This document shows, piece by piece, positions 6,340 through 15,553 of a stretch of DNA of 64,000 nt (the stretch's first letter is position 1; the number at the start of each line of letters is the position of its first letter). This DNA comes from Thermoplasmata archaeon (GTDB lineage Archaea; Thermoplasmatota; Thermoplasmata; Lutacidiplasmatales; UBA184), in the NCBI GenBank assembly GCA_027314165.1, contig DAHVCH010000010.1:20436-84435 (forward strand), written 5' to 3'. A program made the translations under genes and the position numbers. Under the pieces are notes generated by a model, which worked only from the letters and a program-made list of their open reading frames with translations, was not told the DNA's origin and did no database searches.

Positions 6340-9162
6340 GTGCCGGAACCCTCCCCCATGATGGCCCAGTACCGGGGGGTCAAGGACCGGTACCCGGGCC
6401 ATCTCGTCCTCTTCCGGGTGGGGGACTTCTACGAGACCTTCGGGGAGGATGCCCAGCTGCTCTCCCGGGACGCGGAGGTGACCCTCACGAGCCGGCAGCT
6501 CGACCCCCAGGGCCAAAGGATCCCGCTTGCGGGCGTGCCCTACCACGCGGTCGAGGGATACCTGGCCAAGCTCGTGCGCAAGGGCCACCGCGTCGTCGTC
6601 GTCGACCAGATGGAGGATGCCCGGGCGGCCAAGGGCCTCGTCCGACGAGAGGTCACGCGCGTGGTCACTCCCGGCACGGTACTGGAGGAGACGCTCCTGC
6701 CCCACGGGGCCAACAACTTCCTGTGCACCTGGGGCGCCAGCGAAGGGGGTCCCCAAGAGGGGCCGGCGAAGGGGGAGTGGTGCGCCGCGCTCGTCGACAT
6801 CTCGACGGGCGAGACGCTGCTCCGGGCGCGTCCTCTCGGAGAGGCCGTCTCCCTCTTCGAGGACCTTGCACCCTTCCAGCCCGCGGAGGTCCTTCTCCCG
6901 AGAGATGCGAAAGAGGGCGGGATCCCGCTGGAGGAGCTCTGCGCCGTGCACTGCCCGGGCTCGCGACGGGCGGAAGCCCCGCTCCCCGCCGCGCTCACCG
7001 AGCTGCCCGCGCCCTGGCGGGAGGAGGCGGCCCGTTCCTCCGCCGTGGCCGACGCGCTCGGAAGGGCGGCGGCCTACGCGCGGGGGACGGAGCCCCGGAT
7101 CCTGCCGTTCCTGGCCCCGCCCGTCTGGCGACGGAGCGGGGAGAGGATGGGACTGGACCTCAAGACGCTCCGACACCTCGAGATCACGGAGCCGATGAAC
7201 CCCGGGCCGGACCGGTCGCCGACCCTCCTAGACGTGGTGAACGAGGCCTTGACGGCTCCCGGCAGGAGGGCCGTCGAGATGTGGGTGCGCTCGCCCCTCT
7301 CCGACGTGCGGGCCATCGACGAGCGGCTGGATGCCGTCGAGGCCTTGCTCCAACAGCGGACGACGCTGCTGACCCTGACGGCCCGCCTCAAGGGGATCGG
7401 GGACGTCTCGAGGCTGACGGCGCGGCTGGTGGCCCGGCGCGGGGGCCCGCGGGAGCTCCTGCATCTCGCCCGGTCCCTGCAGGCCCTCCCCGAGCTCCGC
7501 GCCCTGCTGCTCTCCTCCCGCGAGGCGGGCGCGCTACCGGCGCTCCTGCAGACGATCCTCCAGGACCTCGACCCGCGGTCGGCCCTGGCCGAGCGCCTGG
7601 GCAGCGCGGTCCGCCCCGACGCCCCCGCCCACGCTCGCGACGGGGGCGTCCTCCGCTCCGAGGCCTTCCCCGAGCTGGAGGCTTTGCGCTCGGTCGAACG
7701 TCGGGCGAGGGGGGCGCTCGCCGAGCTCGAGCAGCGCGAGGCCCAGGCGACCGGGATCAAGAGCCTGAAGATCGGCTACACCCAGGTCTTCGGCTACTAC
7801 TTCGAGGTCACTCGCGCGCACCTCTCGAAGGTCCCGGAGGGCCGCTGGAGACGGAAGCAGACCCTCGCCGGGGGGGAACGGTTCACGAGCGAGGAGCTCT
7901 CCCACTGGGAGGCCGAGGTGCTCCAGGCCGAGGACCGTTCGCGCGTCCTGGAGACGAAGCTCTACGAGCAGCTCCTGGAGGAGGTCGACCGGGAGGCGCC
8001 GTCGCTCCAGGCGACGAGCGAGGCCCTGGGTCGGCTGGACGCGGTCGCGAACTTCGCCCGCATCGCGCTAGAGCGCTCGTGGGTCCGGCCCCGCGTGCAC
8101 GAGGGGACGCGGCTCAAGGTCCGCGAGGGCCGCCACCCGATCCTCGAGCGGACGCTCGGCCCCGCCTTCGTCCCCAACGACGTCGACCTCGACGCGGGGG
8201 AGGAGGGCCCCCGGCTGCTGCTCCTCACCGGTCCCAACATGGCCGGGAAGTCCACCTACATGCGGCAGGTGGGGCTCCTGGTCGTGCTGGCCCAGGCGGG
8301 CTCCTTCGTCCCCGCGAAGTACGCCGAGATCGGCCGGGTGAGCTCCCTGCACACCCGAATGGGCTTCACCGACGACATCGGTCGCGGGAAATCGAGCTTC
8401 ATGGTGGAGATGAGCGAGGTGGCGGAGATCCTCGACCGCTCCGACGCCCGGAGCCTGGTCCTCCTGGACGAGGTGGGACGAGGCACCAGCACCTCCGACG
8501 GGCTCGCGCTCGCCTGGGGGGTCATCCGCTACCTTCACGACGGCAAGAGGGCCCGCTCGCTCGTCGCGACGCACTACCACGCGCTCACGGAGTTCGTGGA
8601 CGGTCTCCCCGCGGCCCGGAACGCCCACCTGGCGGTCCGGGAGGAGAAGGGCCGGATCACGTTCCTGCGCACGCTCCTCCCCGGAGGGACGGAGAAGAGC
8701 TACGGTGTCCACGTCGCGCAGCTCGCCGGGGTCCCCGCCCCCGTGCTCGAGGAGGCGCGTCGGGTGCTGCGCCAGAGCGCCGCCGAACGGGCGCCGCCCA
8801 CGGAGAAGGGACGGGGGGGCCGCCGACCTGGGCCATCCTCCTCCTCGGCCTCCGGGGGAGGTCGGTACACCCAGGCCCTCTTCCTCGACGACCCGGAGAC
8901 CGAGCGGGGCCGGGAGCTCCTCCACGAGATCCGTGCGATCGACGTGGACCGGCTGACCCCGGTGGAGGCGCTGACCCGGCTCCACCAGATCGTTCAGCGG
9001 GCACGTCCCGAAGCGGCGGCTCGACGGGCGGGCAGCGGCGGGGAGGGACCCGAGGCCACCGACACCGCCGACACCCCCGACACCACCGAAGCCCCCGAGG
9101 GTACCGGGACCTCCGGCCGAGAAGCCGAGCCCAGCGAGCCGAGGCGCACCCGCGGCGCGTGA
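6340..9162 (+). CDS. mutS: DNA mismatch repair ATPase MutS
   Basis: A 940-aa MutS that recognises mismatches and recruits MutL. Domain I has the mismatch-wedge motif GDFYETFGEDA (F-Y-E near residues 29-31). The connector, lever and clamp regions follow. The ATPase has Walker A GPNMAGKST near residue 631, Walker B LVLLDEVGRGTS near 706, and the THYHAL signature. A C-terminal helix-turn-helix region precedes an acidic Asp/Thr-rich tail (about residues 890-940). The GTG start at 6340 is chosen because a TATA-like element lies 27 nt upstream and PMMAQY lies a few residues later, as in other MutS. mutL follows after 55 bp. MutS/MutL occurs only in some archaea, which suggests an ancient transfer from bacteria. 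Confidence 0.97.
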   Translation: MPEPSPMMAQYRGVKDRYPGHLVLFRVGDFYETFGEDAQLLSRDAEVTLTSRQLDPQGQRIPLAGVPYHAVEGYLAKLVRKGHRVVVVDQMEDARAAKGLVRREVTRVVTPGTVLEETLLPHGANNFLCTWGASEGGPQEGPAKGEWCAALVDISTGETLLRARPLGEAVSLFEDLAPFQPAEVLLPRDAKEGGIPLEELCAVHCPGSRRAEAPLPAALTELPAPWREEAARSSAVADALGRAAAYARGTEPRILPFLAPPVWRRSGERMGLDLKTLRHLEITEPMNPGPDRSPTLLDVVNEALTAPGRRAVEMWVRSPLSDVRAIDERLDAVEALLQQRTTLLTLTARLKGIGDVSRLTARLVARRGGPRELLHLARSLQALPELRALLLSSREAGALPALLQTILQDLDPRSALAERLGSAVRPDAPAHARDGGVLRSEAFPELEALRSVERRARGALAELEQREAQATGIKSLKIGYTQVFGYYFEVTRAHLSKVPEGRWRRKQTLAGGERFTSEELSHWEAEVLQAEDRSRVLETKLYEQLLEEVDREAPSLQATSEALGRLDAVANFARIALERSWVRPRVHEGTRLKVREGRHPILERTLGPAFVPNDVDLDAGEEGPRLLLLTGPNMAGKSTYMRQVGLLVVLAQAGSFVPAKYAEIGRVSSLHTRMGFTDDIGRGKSSFMVEMSEVAEILDRSDARSLVLLDEVGRGTSTSDGLALAWGVIRYLHDGKRARSLVATHYHALTEFVDGLPAARNAHLAVREEKGRITFLRTLLPGGTEKSYGVHVAQLAGVPAPVLEEARRVLRQSAAERAPPTEKGRGGRRPGPSSSSASGGGRYTQALFLDDPETERGRELLHEIRAIDVDRLTPVEALTRLHQIVQRARPEAAARRAGSGGEGPEATDTADTPDTTEAPEGTGTSGREAEPSEPRRTRGA

Positions 9163-9217
9163 GCCCCCGGGAAAGGCTCTTGGGGGCGCCTCCCTCGACG
9201 CCCATCCCTCCTACGCG

Positions 9218-11119
9218 ATGACCGCAGGTGCAGGCCCCGACGCCCCCCCCGTCCCACCGAACCGGCCCCGCATCCGGAAGCTGGACGAGCGCACGATCCA
9301 CGAGATCGCCGCCGGGGAGGTGATCGAGCGCCCCGCTTCCGTCGTGAAGGAGCTGGTGGAGAACGCGCTCGACGCCGGAGCCCACGAGGTCGGGGTCCGG
9401 GTCCGGTCCGGAGGCCTCGAGCTCATCGAGGTCGCCGACGATGGTTGCGGCCTCCTCCCCACCGACCTCCCCGTCGCCTTCGAGCGGCACGCCACGAGCA
9501 AGCTCTCCGACGCCCGCGACCTTCCCACCGTCCGGACGCTCGGGTTCCGAGGGGAGGCGCTCGCGGCGATCGCCGCCGTGAGCCGCGTCACCCTGACGAC
9601 GCGGACCCCGGGTTCTCCGGAAGGGTCCCGCCTGCGCGTGGAGGGCGGGGTCCAGAGCGAGGTCGAGCCGGCGGCGAGGTCCCTCGGGACAACGGTGGAG
9701 GTCCGCGACCTCTTCTTCAACACCCCGGCACGGCGCAAGTTCCTGCGGTCGGGCACGACGGAGGGCCTCCGCATCGTCGAGGTCCTGGAGGGGCTCTACC
9801 TCGCGCACCCGGACGTCTCCTTCCGCATCGCCCAGGACGACCGCCCCGAGGTCCGCTACCCCGCCTCGACCTCGCGAAAGGAGGCCGCGGCCCGGGTCTT
9901 CGGGGTCAGGTTCGTGGAGGGAGCGTTCGACTTCTCCGGAGCGGCCGGCCCGGGGCTCTGGGCGGAGGGGGTCGCCTCCCATCCGGCCTTCTCGCGAGGC
10001 ACGGGCCGAGGGATCGTCCTATGCGTCGACGGGCGTGTCATCGCCTCGAAGGCGCTGCAGGACGGCGTGCGCTTCGCCTACCACGAGGTGCTGCCCTCCG
10101 GCCGGTTCCCCGTCGTACTGCTCCATCTGCGCACGGAGCCCGGGCGGGTCGACGTCAACGTCCATCCCGCCAAGCGGGAGGTCCGGTTCGAGCGGGAGGG
10201 AGAGCTCCGCGACGCTCTCCAATCCCTCATCCGCTCGCGCCTGCGCGATCAGCCCCGGGACGCACCGGCCCAGGGTCGGTTCCCCTCCTCGGGCCTCCCG
10301 AGCGGCAAGGAAGGCGCCGAATCCTCTCCTTCCTCCTCTTCCTCCCTCTCTCCCGGGCACCAAACGCCCGACGAGCTCGGGCCCGTGCCGTTGACCCGGC
10401 CCCTGGGCTCGGAAGCGGGCATGGCTCCTCCCGCGGGAGTTCGCCCCTTCCTCTCGCCATCCGAGCGCCCCCTCGCTCTCACGAGGGCCCGACCGCTGGA
10501 CGGAGCGGGTCCGCCCGTCGTCGTGGGAGCGACCGCGGTCCACCCGGGCCTGCTGGTGCTCGGACAGGTCGGGGACCTCTACATCGTCGGCGAGTCGCAG
10601 TCCTCCCCGCGTGCCCTGGTCCTGGTCGATGCCCACGCCGCCTCCGAGCGCGTGCTCTACGAGCGTCTTCGCTCCGCCGAGCCTCCGGCCCGACAGGAGC
10701 TCCTCTCTCCCTTCGAGGTGGAGCTCACGCCGCGTCAGCGGGCGACCTTCGAGAGCTACGGCACGGAGCTGCTGCGCGCCGGCTTCGTGCTCGAGCCCTT
10801 CGGCCGGACGAGCTTCCGCCTTCGCTCCGTGCCCTTCTTCCGTGGTCACCGGGCGAAGCCGGAGGCCATCCTTCGGCTCCTGGACGAGCTCGCCGATTCG
10901 GGCCGAGGCTCCCCGCGCGACCCGCTCCGCGAGCGGGTGGCGAAGAGCGCCGCGTGCCACATGGCGATCCGAGGGGGCGACGTGCTCTCGATGAACGAGA
11001 TGCACCGGCTGCTGGAGGACCTCTACGCCTGTCCGGAGAGCTTCACCTGCCCGCACGGGCGGCCCATCATGCTCACGCTTCCCCGCGACCGGTTGGACCG
11101 GTGGTTCCTGCGACCATGA
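9218..11119 (+). CDS. mutL: DNA mismatch repair endonuclease MutL
   Basis: A 633-aa MutL. The N-terminal GHKL ATPase has IAAGEVIERPASVVKELVEN (motif I region), DNGxG-like ADDGCGL and GFRGEAL. A low-complexity Ser/Pro linker (about residues 345-385) separates it from the dimerisation/endonuclease domain. That domain has the metal-site motif DAHAASERVLYE near residue 470 (family consensus DQHAxxExxxxE, with Gln replaced by Ala), SAACHMAIRGGD, CPHGRP near 610, and a terminal FLRP. These features predict a nicking-competent MutL, as expected without MutH. Its stop overlaps the next gene's ATG (ATGA), pointing to an operon with mutS and the two downstream genes. Confidence 0.96.
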   Translation: MTAGAGPDAPPVPPNRPRIRKLDERTIHEIAAGEVIERPASVVKELVENALDAGAHEVGVRVRSGGLELIEVADDGCGLLPTDLPVAFERHATSKLSDARDLPTVRTLGFRGEALAAIAAVSRVTLTTRTPGSPEGSRLRVEGGVQSEVEPAARSLGTTVEVRDLFFNTPARRKFLRSGTTEGLRIVEVLEGLYLAHPDVSFRIAQDDRPEVRYPASTSRKEAAARVFGVRFVEGAFDFSGAAGPGLWAEGVASHPAFSRGTGRGIVLCVDGRVIASKALQDGVRFAYHEVLPSGRFPVVLLHLRTEPGRVDVNVHPAKREVRFEREGELRDALQSLIRSRLRDQPRDAPAQGRFPSSGLPSGKEGAESSPSSSSSLSPGHQTPDELGPVPLTRPLGSEAGMAPPAGVRPFLSPSERPLALTRARPLDGAGPPVVVGATAVHPGLLVLGQVGDLYIVGESQSSPRALVLVDAHAASERVLYERLRSAEPPARQELLSPFEVELTPRQRATFESYGTELLRAGFVLEPFGRTSFRLRSVPFFRGHRAKPEAILRLLDELADSGRGSPRDPLRERVAKSAACHMAIRGGDVLSMNEMHRLLEDLYACPESFTCPHGRPIMLTLPRDRLDRWFLRP

Positions 11120-12054
11120 CCGCCGATGCCGATTCCTCCCGCAGGTCACCCCCTCGTCCCCTCGTGGAGGGGCGGACCACCCTGCGGATGCTCGACGCCC
11201 AGGCCGACCGAGCGCAGGTCGACCGCCTCCTGGCGCGCGCCGTGCCGGGCGACTACCTCCTCTCGATGCTCGACCGGTGGCTCGCCGTCGGAGGCGTGAT
11301 GGGCGGGTTCGACGCGGACGAGCTCGTGGCCATCCAGCGCCTGGACGACCTCGGGGAGGGCGAAGGCTGGATCGGGGCGATCCGTGTCGCCCCCGAACGG
11401 CGCAGGGAGGGCTGGGGGCGCCGGCTGACCCAGTGGGCCATGGACGTCGCGAGGGGGATGGGGATGAGCACGGTCCGTCTGGTGATCGAGGACGACAACG
11501 TCGCCTCGAGGGCCCTCGCGAAGAGCAGCGGGTTCCGCTCCGTCGCCTCCATGTCGCACTCGGTGGGGATCGCCCCCGCGGCCCCGAACGCCACCGGCCT
11601 CGCGGCCGCTTCCCTGAGACCGGTGGACCCCCGAGAGGTCCCCGACCCGCGCGAGCTTCGGGGCATCCGGGCGATGAACGGCCTCCTGCTCATCACCACG
11701 CCTCGTCCGATGCGTTTCGTACGGGCGAGCCGGGAACGGCTGGTCCGGATGGCGGAGGCGGGTCACCTTCTCGTCGCCGGGGACGACCTCCGCGCCGGGC
11801 TCTGCGTGGTCGGACCTCCCGGTCCGTCGAGCCGGGCGGAGAGTCGGGCGATGCGCCTCTTCGCTACGCTCGGGGAGGACGACCTCGGGACCTTCGAGGC
11901 GGCCAGCGCCGCGTACCGGTCCGAGGGTGCGGAGCTCGAGGGGTTCCCTCCCATCGAGGGAGAACGGCTCCCGCGCCTTCGCGCGGCGGGGTGGCGGTCG
12001 GGCGAGCACGCCTTCTGGGGCGAACAGGTCCAGCTCTACGAGGTCCGGACGTGA
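11116..12054 (+). CDS. GNAT-family N-acetyltransferase
   Basis: A 312-aa protein with an N-terminal GNAT domain. The acetyl-CoA loop is VAPERRREGWGRRLTQWAMD (Q/R-x-x-G-x-G/A type, near residue 95), and the following strand and helix are LVIEDDNVASRALAKSSGF. The C-terminal half (about residues 160-312) looks like a second, degenerate GNAT-like unit. The substrate is unknown. It overlaps mutL by 4 nt at its start and the next gene by 4 nt at its stop, so it is translated within the mutSL operon. Confidence 0.8.
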   Translation: MTADADSSRRSPPRPLVEGRTTLRMLDAQADRAQVDRLLARAVPGDYLLSMLDRWLAVGGVMGGFDADELVAIQRLDDLGEGEGWIGAIRVAPERRREGWGRRLTQWAMDVARGMGMSTVRLVIEDDNVASRALAKSSGFRSVASMSHSVGIAPAAPNATGLAAASLRPVDPREVPDPRELRGIRAMNGLLLITTPRPMRFVRASRERLVRMAEAGHLLVAGDDLRAGLCVVGPPGPSSRAESRAMRLFATLGEDDLGTFEAASAAYRSEGAELEGFPPIEGERLPRLRAAGWRSGEHAFWGEQVQLYEVRT

Positions 12055-12746
12055 GAGAAGAGGAGCTGCGTGCTCCCTTGGAGGCCCACCTGGCCCCGAG
12101 GGGGTTCCGGCTCCACTTCGACCCGGACGGATCCGGGTACTTCGACGCGGTCGCGCTCCGGGGGGAGGAGGTGGGGCTCGTCGAGCTCAAGGTCGCGGAC
12201 TGGCGCCGGGTCTTCGAGCAGGCTCTCGTTCGGCGCGGCTGGGGAGACTGGGTCGCGGTGCTCCTGCCGCGTCGGAGCCTCGCGGAGAAGGTCCTCGGGC
12301 TGCGCGCGCCCCCGGCGGCCAAGGCCGTGGGGGTATGGTACCTCGAATCCGGCCAGGTCCAGGAACTCCGCGAGGTCGGACCTTTCCCCGCCGCCCGAGA
12401 AGAGGAGGCGTTCGGCCCGCTCAAGCGCCACCTGGTCGAATCCCTCGCGATGCTCGAGAGCGGCCTGCTCCCCCCGGGAGTCGAGTGGCGCATCGTTCGT
12501 CGCCCCCGTCGTCGGGGCCCCCGCGGGCGACCGATCGACCCCCGCCTATGGAGGATCGAGGAGCTCGCCTCCGACCCGGATCCTGAGGCAGGGGGGTCGA
12601 GGGGTGCGGGTGGGGCCGAGAGCCCCGAGGACGCGGGGAGGTCCGAACGTGCCCAAGATGCAGGGGGGACGGAGGGCGCGCGTCGCGCGGGAGCCCCCGG
12701 GGGAAGCCCCGGGTCCGGTCCCGGCCGGGGGACATCTCCGTCCTAG
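12051..12746 (+). CDS. Possible PD-(D/E)XK nuclease-like protein, last gene of mutSL operon
   Basis: A 231-aa protein starting at a GTG that overlaps the GNAT stop (GTGA). Residues ~20-90 read as a beta-alpha-beta unit with SGYFDAVALRGEEVGLVELK, where an Asp is followed about 14 residues later by E-x-K, the spacing of PD-(D/E)XK nucleases and Holliday-junction-resolvase-like folds. VADWRRVFEQALVRRGWGDW and a strand AVLLPRR follow. The last ~60 residues are Gly/Ala/Glu-rich and probably disordered. No specific family is recognised; the nuclease idea is inference from this motif and from the repair-gene context. Confidence 0.55.
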   Translation: MREEELRAPLEAHLAPRGFRLHFDPDGSGYFDAVALRGEEVGLVELKVADWRRVFEQALVRRGWGDWVAVLLPRRSLAEKVLGLRAPPAAKAVGVWYLESGQVQELREVGPFPAAREEEAFGPLKRHLVESLAMLESGLLPPGVEWRIVRRPRRRGPRGRPIDPRLWRIEELASDPDPEAGGSRGAGGAESPEDAGRSERAQDAGGTEGARRAGAPGGSPGSGPGRGTSPS

Positions 12747-13945
12747 ATCGTCGAGCTGAGCCCCCGCCGGAACAACGAGAGGTACTCCTCCGCCTGGGCC
12801 TCGTAGGTCCGGGTGCCGAGCGTCCTTCGCCCGCGCTCGCCCATGTTCCACAGCTCGGAGGGGTCCTTGAGGGCCTCGAGGAGGGCGGCCGAGTGCGCGT
12901 CGACGGTGTTCGGTCGCACCTCGATGAAGTCGCGGCCCGGGGTCCCCAGCTCCACGTTCGCCTCTCCTGAGGTCACGACAGGGATGGCCCGTGCGGCCGC
13001 TTCCTGGACGACGGCGGGGAACCCCTCGTACCTGGTGGGGAGGAAGAACGCGTCGCAGGCGTCCATCAGGGCGGCGCGGTCCGCCTCCGAGACCGAGCCC
13101 AGGGTGCGCACCCCCTCCTCCGACGCCTCGTCATTGCCGGCGTTCAGGAGAAGGAGGGGGATCCCTTCCTTCCGCAGGCGGGACACGGTGCGCCGAGCGA
13201 TGTCCAGCCCCTTGCGGTAAGGGTCCCGACCGAGGAAGGAGAGCACCCGGGTCCCCTGAGGGATCCCCAGCCGCTGGCGGGCGCGCTCGTACTCCTCCCG
13301 GGTCCGCGGCTGCCGCGGGGTCACCCCGTTGTAGATGACGTGGATCCGGCGCGGGTCGACGTGGTAGACCGATCGCAGGTCCTCCTTCACCGCCTTCGAA
13401 CAGGCGATGCAGACCTCCACCTCTCGCGCGCCGCCTCCCTCGAGCCGTCGTAGAAAGAAGCGGTCGGCCCAGAAGCCCGCGTAGTAGGTGCGGAAGGTCC
13501 TCGGGCGCGTGGCCCTTCCGACCTCCAGGAAGCGGAGGCCGAGCCCGTGCAGGACGTCGACCGCCAGGGGGTGTCCACCTCCCGGGGCGCGGTCCATCCG
13601 GAGCGCCTGCCGGACGACGCCCGCCCCTCCCTGCTCGTTGTTCACGACCACCACGTCGAGGTCGCTCTCGAGCAGACGCGCCACGCGGCGCGAGAAATGG
13701 GTCTCGGGGCCGAACGGCCAGAAGGACTCCCGCGGGGTAGGGACCCCGACGGTCTCCACCTTGTCGTGGGTCCCCCTCGTGGCGACCTGGCCGGCGCCGG
13801 TCGCCCCGTAGGTGGGGTAGTACACCCGGACGGCGTGCCCGTCCTTCGCCATGCACCGGGAGAGGGCGGAGACGATGTGCGCGAGCCCCATCGCCTGCTC
13901 CGCGGGATGATGGGAGGAGACGAACGCGATCCGGAGGCTCTCCAT
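12743..13945 (-). CDS. Glycosyltransferase family 4 (GT-B fold)
   Basis: A 400-aa glycosyltransferase. The N-terminal Rossmann half starts MESLRIAFVSSHHPAEQAMG. The hinge motif HVIYNGVTPRQPRT is near residue 203, SFLGRDPYRKGLDIA near 240, and the nucleotide-sugar E-x7-E motif (RYEGFPAVVQEAAAR) near 305. It should transfer a sugar from an NDP- or dolichol-type donor to a cell-envelope or metabolite acceptor. It is a paralogue of the gene at 18515 (shared N-terminal pattern, [28 protein letters not shown]). Its stop overlaps the convergent nuclease-like gene by 4 bp. Confidence 0.88.
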   Translation of the reverse strand: MESLRIAFVSSHHPAEQAMGLAHIVSALSRCMAKDGHAVRVYYPTYGATGAGQVATRGTHDKVETVGVPTPRESFWPFGPETHFSRRVARLLESDLDVVVVNNEQGGAGVVRQALRMDRAPGGGHPLAVDVLHGLGLRFLEVGRATRPRTFRTYYAGFWADRFFLRRLEGGGAREVEVCIACSKAVKEDLRSVYHVDPRRIHVIYNGVTPRQPRTREEYERARQRLGIPQGTRVLSFLGRDPYRKGLDIARRTVSRLRKEGIPLLLLNAGNDEASEEGVRTLGSVSEADRAALMDACDAFFLPTRYEGFPAVVQEAAARAIPVVTSGEANVELGTPGRDFIEVRPNTVDAHSAALLEALKDPSELWNMGERGRRTLGTRTYEAQAEEYLSLFRRGLSSTI

Positions 13946-14035
13946 CGAAGTGCTTCCCTGACCTCCCCTTGTGAGGAAAAAGGTTCGTGCGAGCCGCCGA
14001 GAGGGCCCCGCGCACGACCGGGTCGCGCGCCTCGC

Positions 14036-15553
14036 TCAGCCGCCTCGCGCCATCTTGAGCAGCGGAGCGAACGGGGTGGAGTCCGCCTGCGAGATGGGAG
14101 GCAAGCCCCAGAGGTCGAGCAGCGTCGGGGCCATCGAGAGGAGCGGCATGGTTTGGGCGAGCTCGCCGGCGAGCACGCCGGGCCCCGAGAGCGCCACGAT
14201 CCCGTCCGGTCGGTGGGTCCCCTGCCGTCCGAAGAAGCTCGGGCGCCGGTTCAGGAATGTGCGGTGGTGGTTGAAGTGCCCGTGGGTCTCCCACGCGTGG
14301 TCCTCCGCGTAGATGAGCAGCAGAGGGTCGCGGGGGCCGCTCGGCCGGCCGTACGCGACCTCGGGGTCGACGATGTCGATCTTGGCCCCCGCGAACCCCC
14401 GGAGGGCGCGAGCGAGCTCCTCCTTCAGAGCGCGCCGCTCCGCTTCCGTCGGCTCCCCACGGTAGAAGTTGGCGTAGATCCCCTCCGGTATCGGGAAGCT
14501 GAAGGCGCGCGTGCGCTCCCAGTCGACGAACTGGCTGTACCATCCGAACGTCCGGTCCCCCTTCCCGCCGTCCTCCGCGCCCTGCTCCAGGGGCTTGGGG
14601 AGCTCCTCGTCGTGGTCGTCCTGCGGCACCCGACGCCGGCGCAGCTTTCCGATGGGTAGGAGCCGGTCGACGAACGCCGCCAGGTCCCGAAGGCGGGGAC
14701 CGAGCTCTCCCGGGGCCGAGGGGCCCACTTCAAGGAACCCCGCGCGCTGGAGGAACCGGTTCGTGTAGAACTCCCCGGTCTGGCTGCCGAAGCCGTGGTC
14801 GGAGAGCAGGAGCGTGTATCCCTCTCGATCCCCGTGGAACGCACGGACGAGCCGGTCGACGGTGGCGTCCAGCGCCCCCCAGTATCGGTCGATCTCCGCG
14901 TCCGGGACCCGGAGCGACCGAACGAGGTCGTCGTAGAGGTCGTGCTGGACCCGGTCGGTCTCGCACAGCAGGACGAAGAGCAGGTCGGAGGGAGCTTCCT
15001 TCTCGAGGGCCTCGATCAGGCGGGCCTTCTGGCCCAGGGACCGGACCGCCCCGCCGAGCTTGCCGCGACCCGTCCCGGGCACGTCGTAGAGCCAAGGGCC
15101 GAACTCCCTGGCCAGCCGCTCCGCGAGCGAGGCCGGATAGGTCGCGGCCCGGCTCCCCGGAGGCCCGAGCATCCCGCCCACGTAGTATCCGTGCACCGAC
15201 GGAGCTGGCAGCGCGGGGAAGTTCACGACGCCGACCCGGGACCCTCGGCGCGAGAGCAGGTCCCAGAGCGCCTCCTGAGGTCGGTACGTGGAGACGAGCT
15301 CCATCTTGCCGGGGCGCTCTCCGGGCGCGCTGAACCCCCACGCGCCGAGAGCGGGGGGCGACCGCCCCGTCATGGCGCAGTACCACGCGGGGATCGTCAC
15401 GGGGGGGTCGACAGACCTGAGCTTCCCCCGGGCCGACCGTGCGAGGAGGGCGCGCAGTTTCGGGAGCTTCCCCGCCGCGCCGGCGGGCGTGATCAGGTCC
15501 CAGGTCGCCCCATCGAGGCCGATGAGGAGGGTCCTGGGCCTCTCCCCTGCCAT
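14036..15553 (-). CDS. Alkaline phosphatase superfamily phosphodiesterase/phosphatase
   Basis: A 505-aa member of the type I phosphodiesterase/nucleotide pyrophosphatase branch. The first metal motif is LLIGLDGATWD (residues 9-19). The nucleophile Thr is in PPVTIPAWYCAMTG (about 49-62). LLLSDHGFGSQTGEF near residue 246 supplies a second Asp-His pair, and a late His-rich GHFNHHR motif completes the bimetal site. Such enzymes release head groups or nucleotides; the substrate is unknown. Its ATG shares one base with the stop of aCPSF1 (TGATG), so the two are co-transcribed, and a GT4 gene lies ~90 bp downstream. There is no signal peptide, so a cytoplasmic role is more likely. Confidence 0.85.
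   Translation of the reverse strand: MAGERPRTLLIGLDGATWDLITPAGAAGKLPKLRALLARSARGKLRSVDPPVTIPAWYCAMTGRSPPALGAWGFSAPGERPGKMELVSTYRPQEALWDLLSRRGSRVGVVNFPALPAPSVHGYYVGGMLGPPGSRAATYPASLAERLAREFGPWLYDVPGTGRGKLGGAVRSLGQKARLIEALEKEAPSDLLFVLLCETDRVQHDLYDDLVRSLRVPDAEIDRYWGALDATVDRLVRAFHGDREGYTLLLSDHGFGSQTGEFYTNRFLQRAGFLEVGPSAPGELGPRLRDLAAFVDRLLPIGKLRRRRVPQDDHDEELPKPLEQGAEDGGKGDRTFGWYSQFVDWERTRAFSFPIPEGIYANFYRGEPTEAERRALKEELARALRGFAGAKIDIVDPEVAYGRPSGPRDPLLLIYAEDHAWETHGHFNHHRTFLNRRPSFFGRQGTHRPDGIVALSGPGVLAGELAQTMPLLSMAPTLLDLWGLPPISQADSTPFAPLLKMARGG

Noticed and set aside
5925..9221. 1098-codon plus-strand frame overlapping Nudix and mutS
   Set aside because: Composition is Gly/Arg/Pro-rich low complexity; mutS in another frame explains the region fully.
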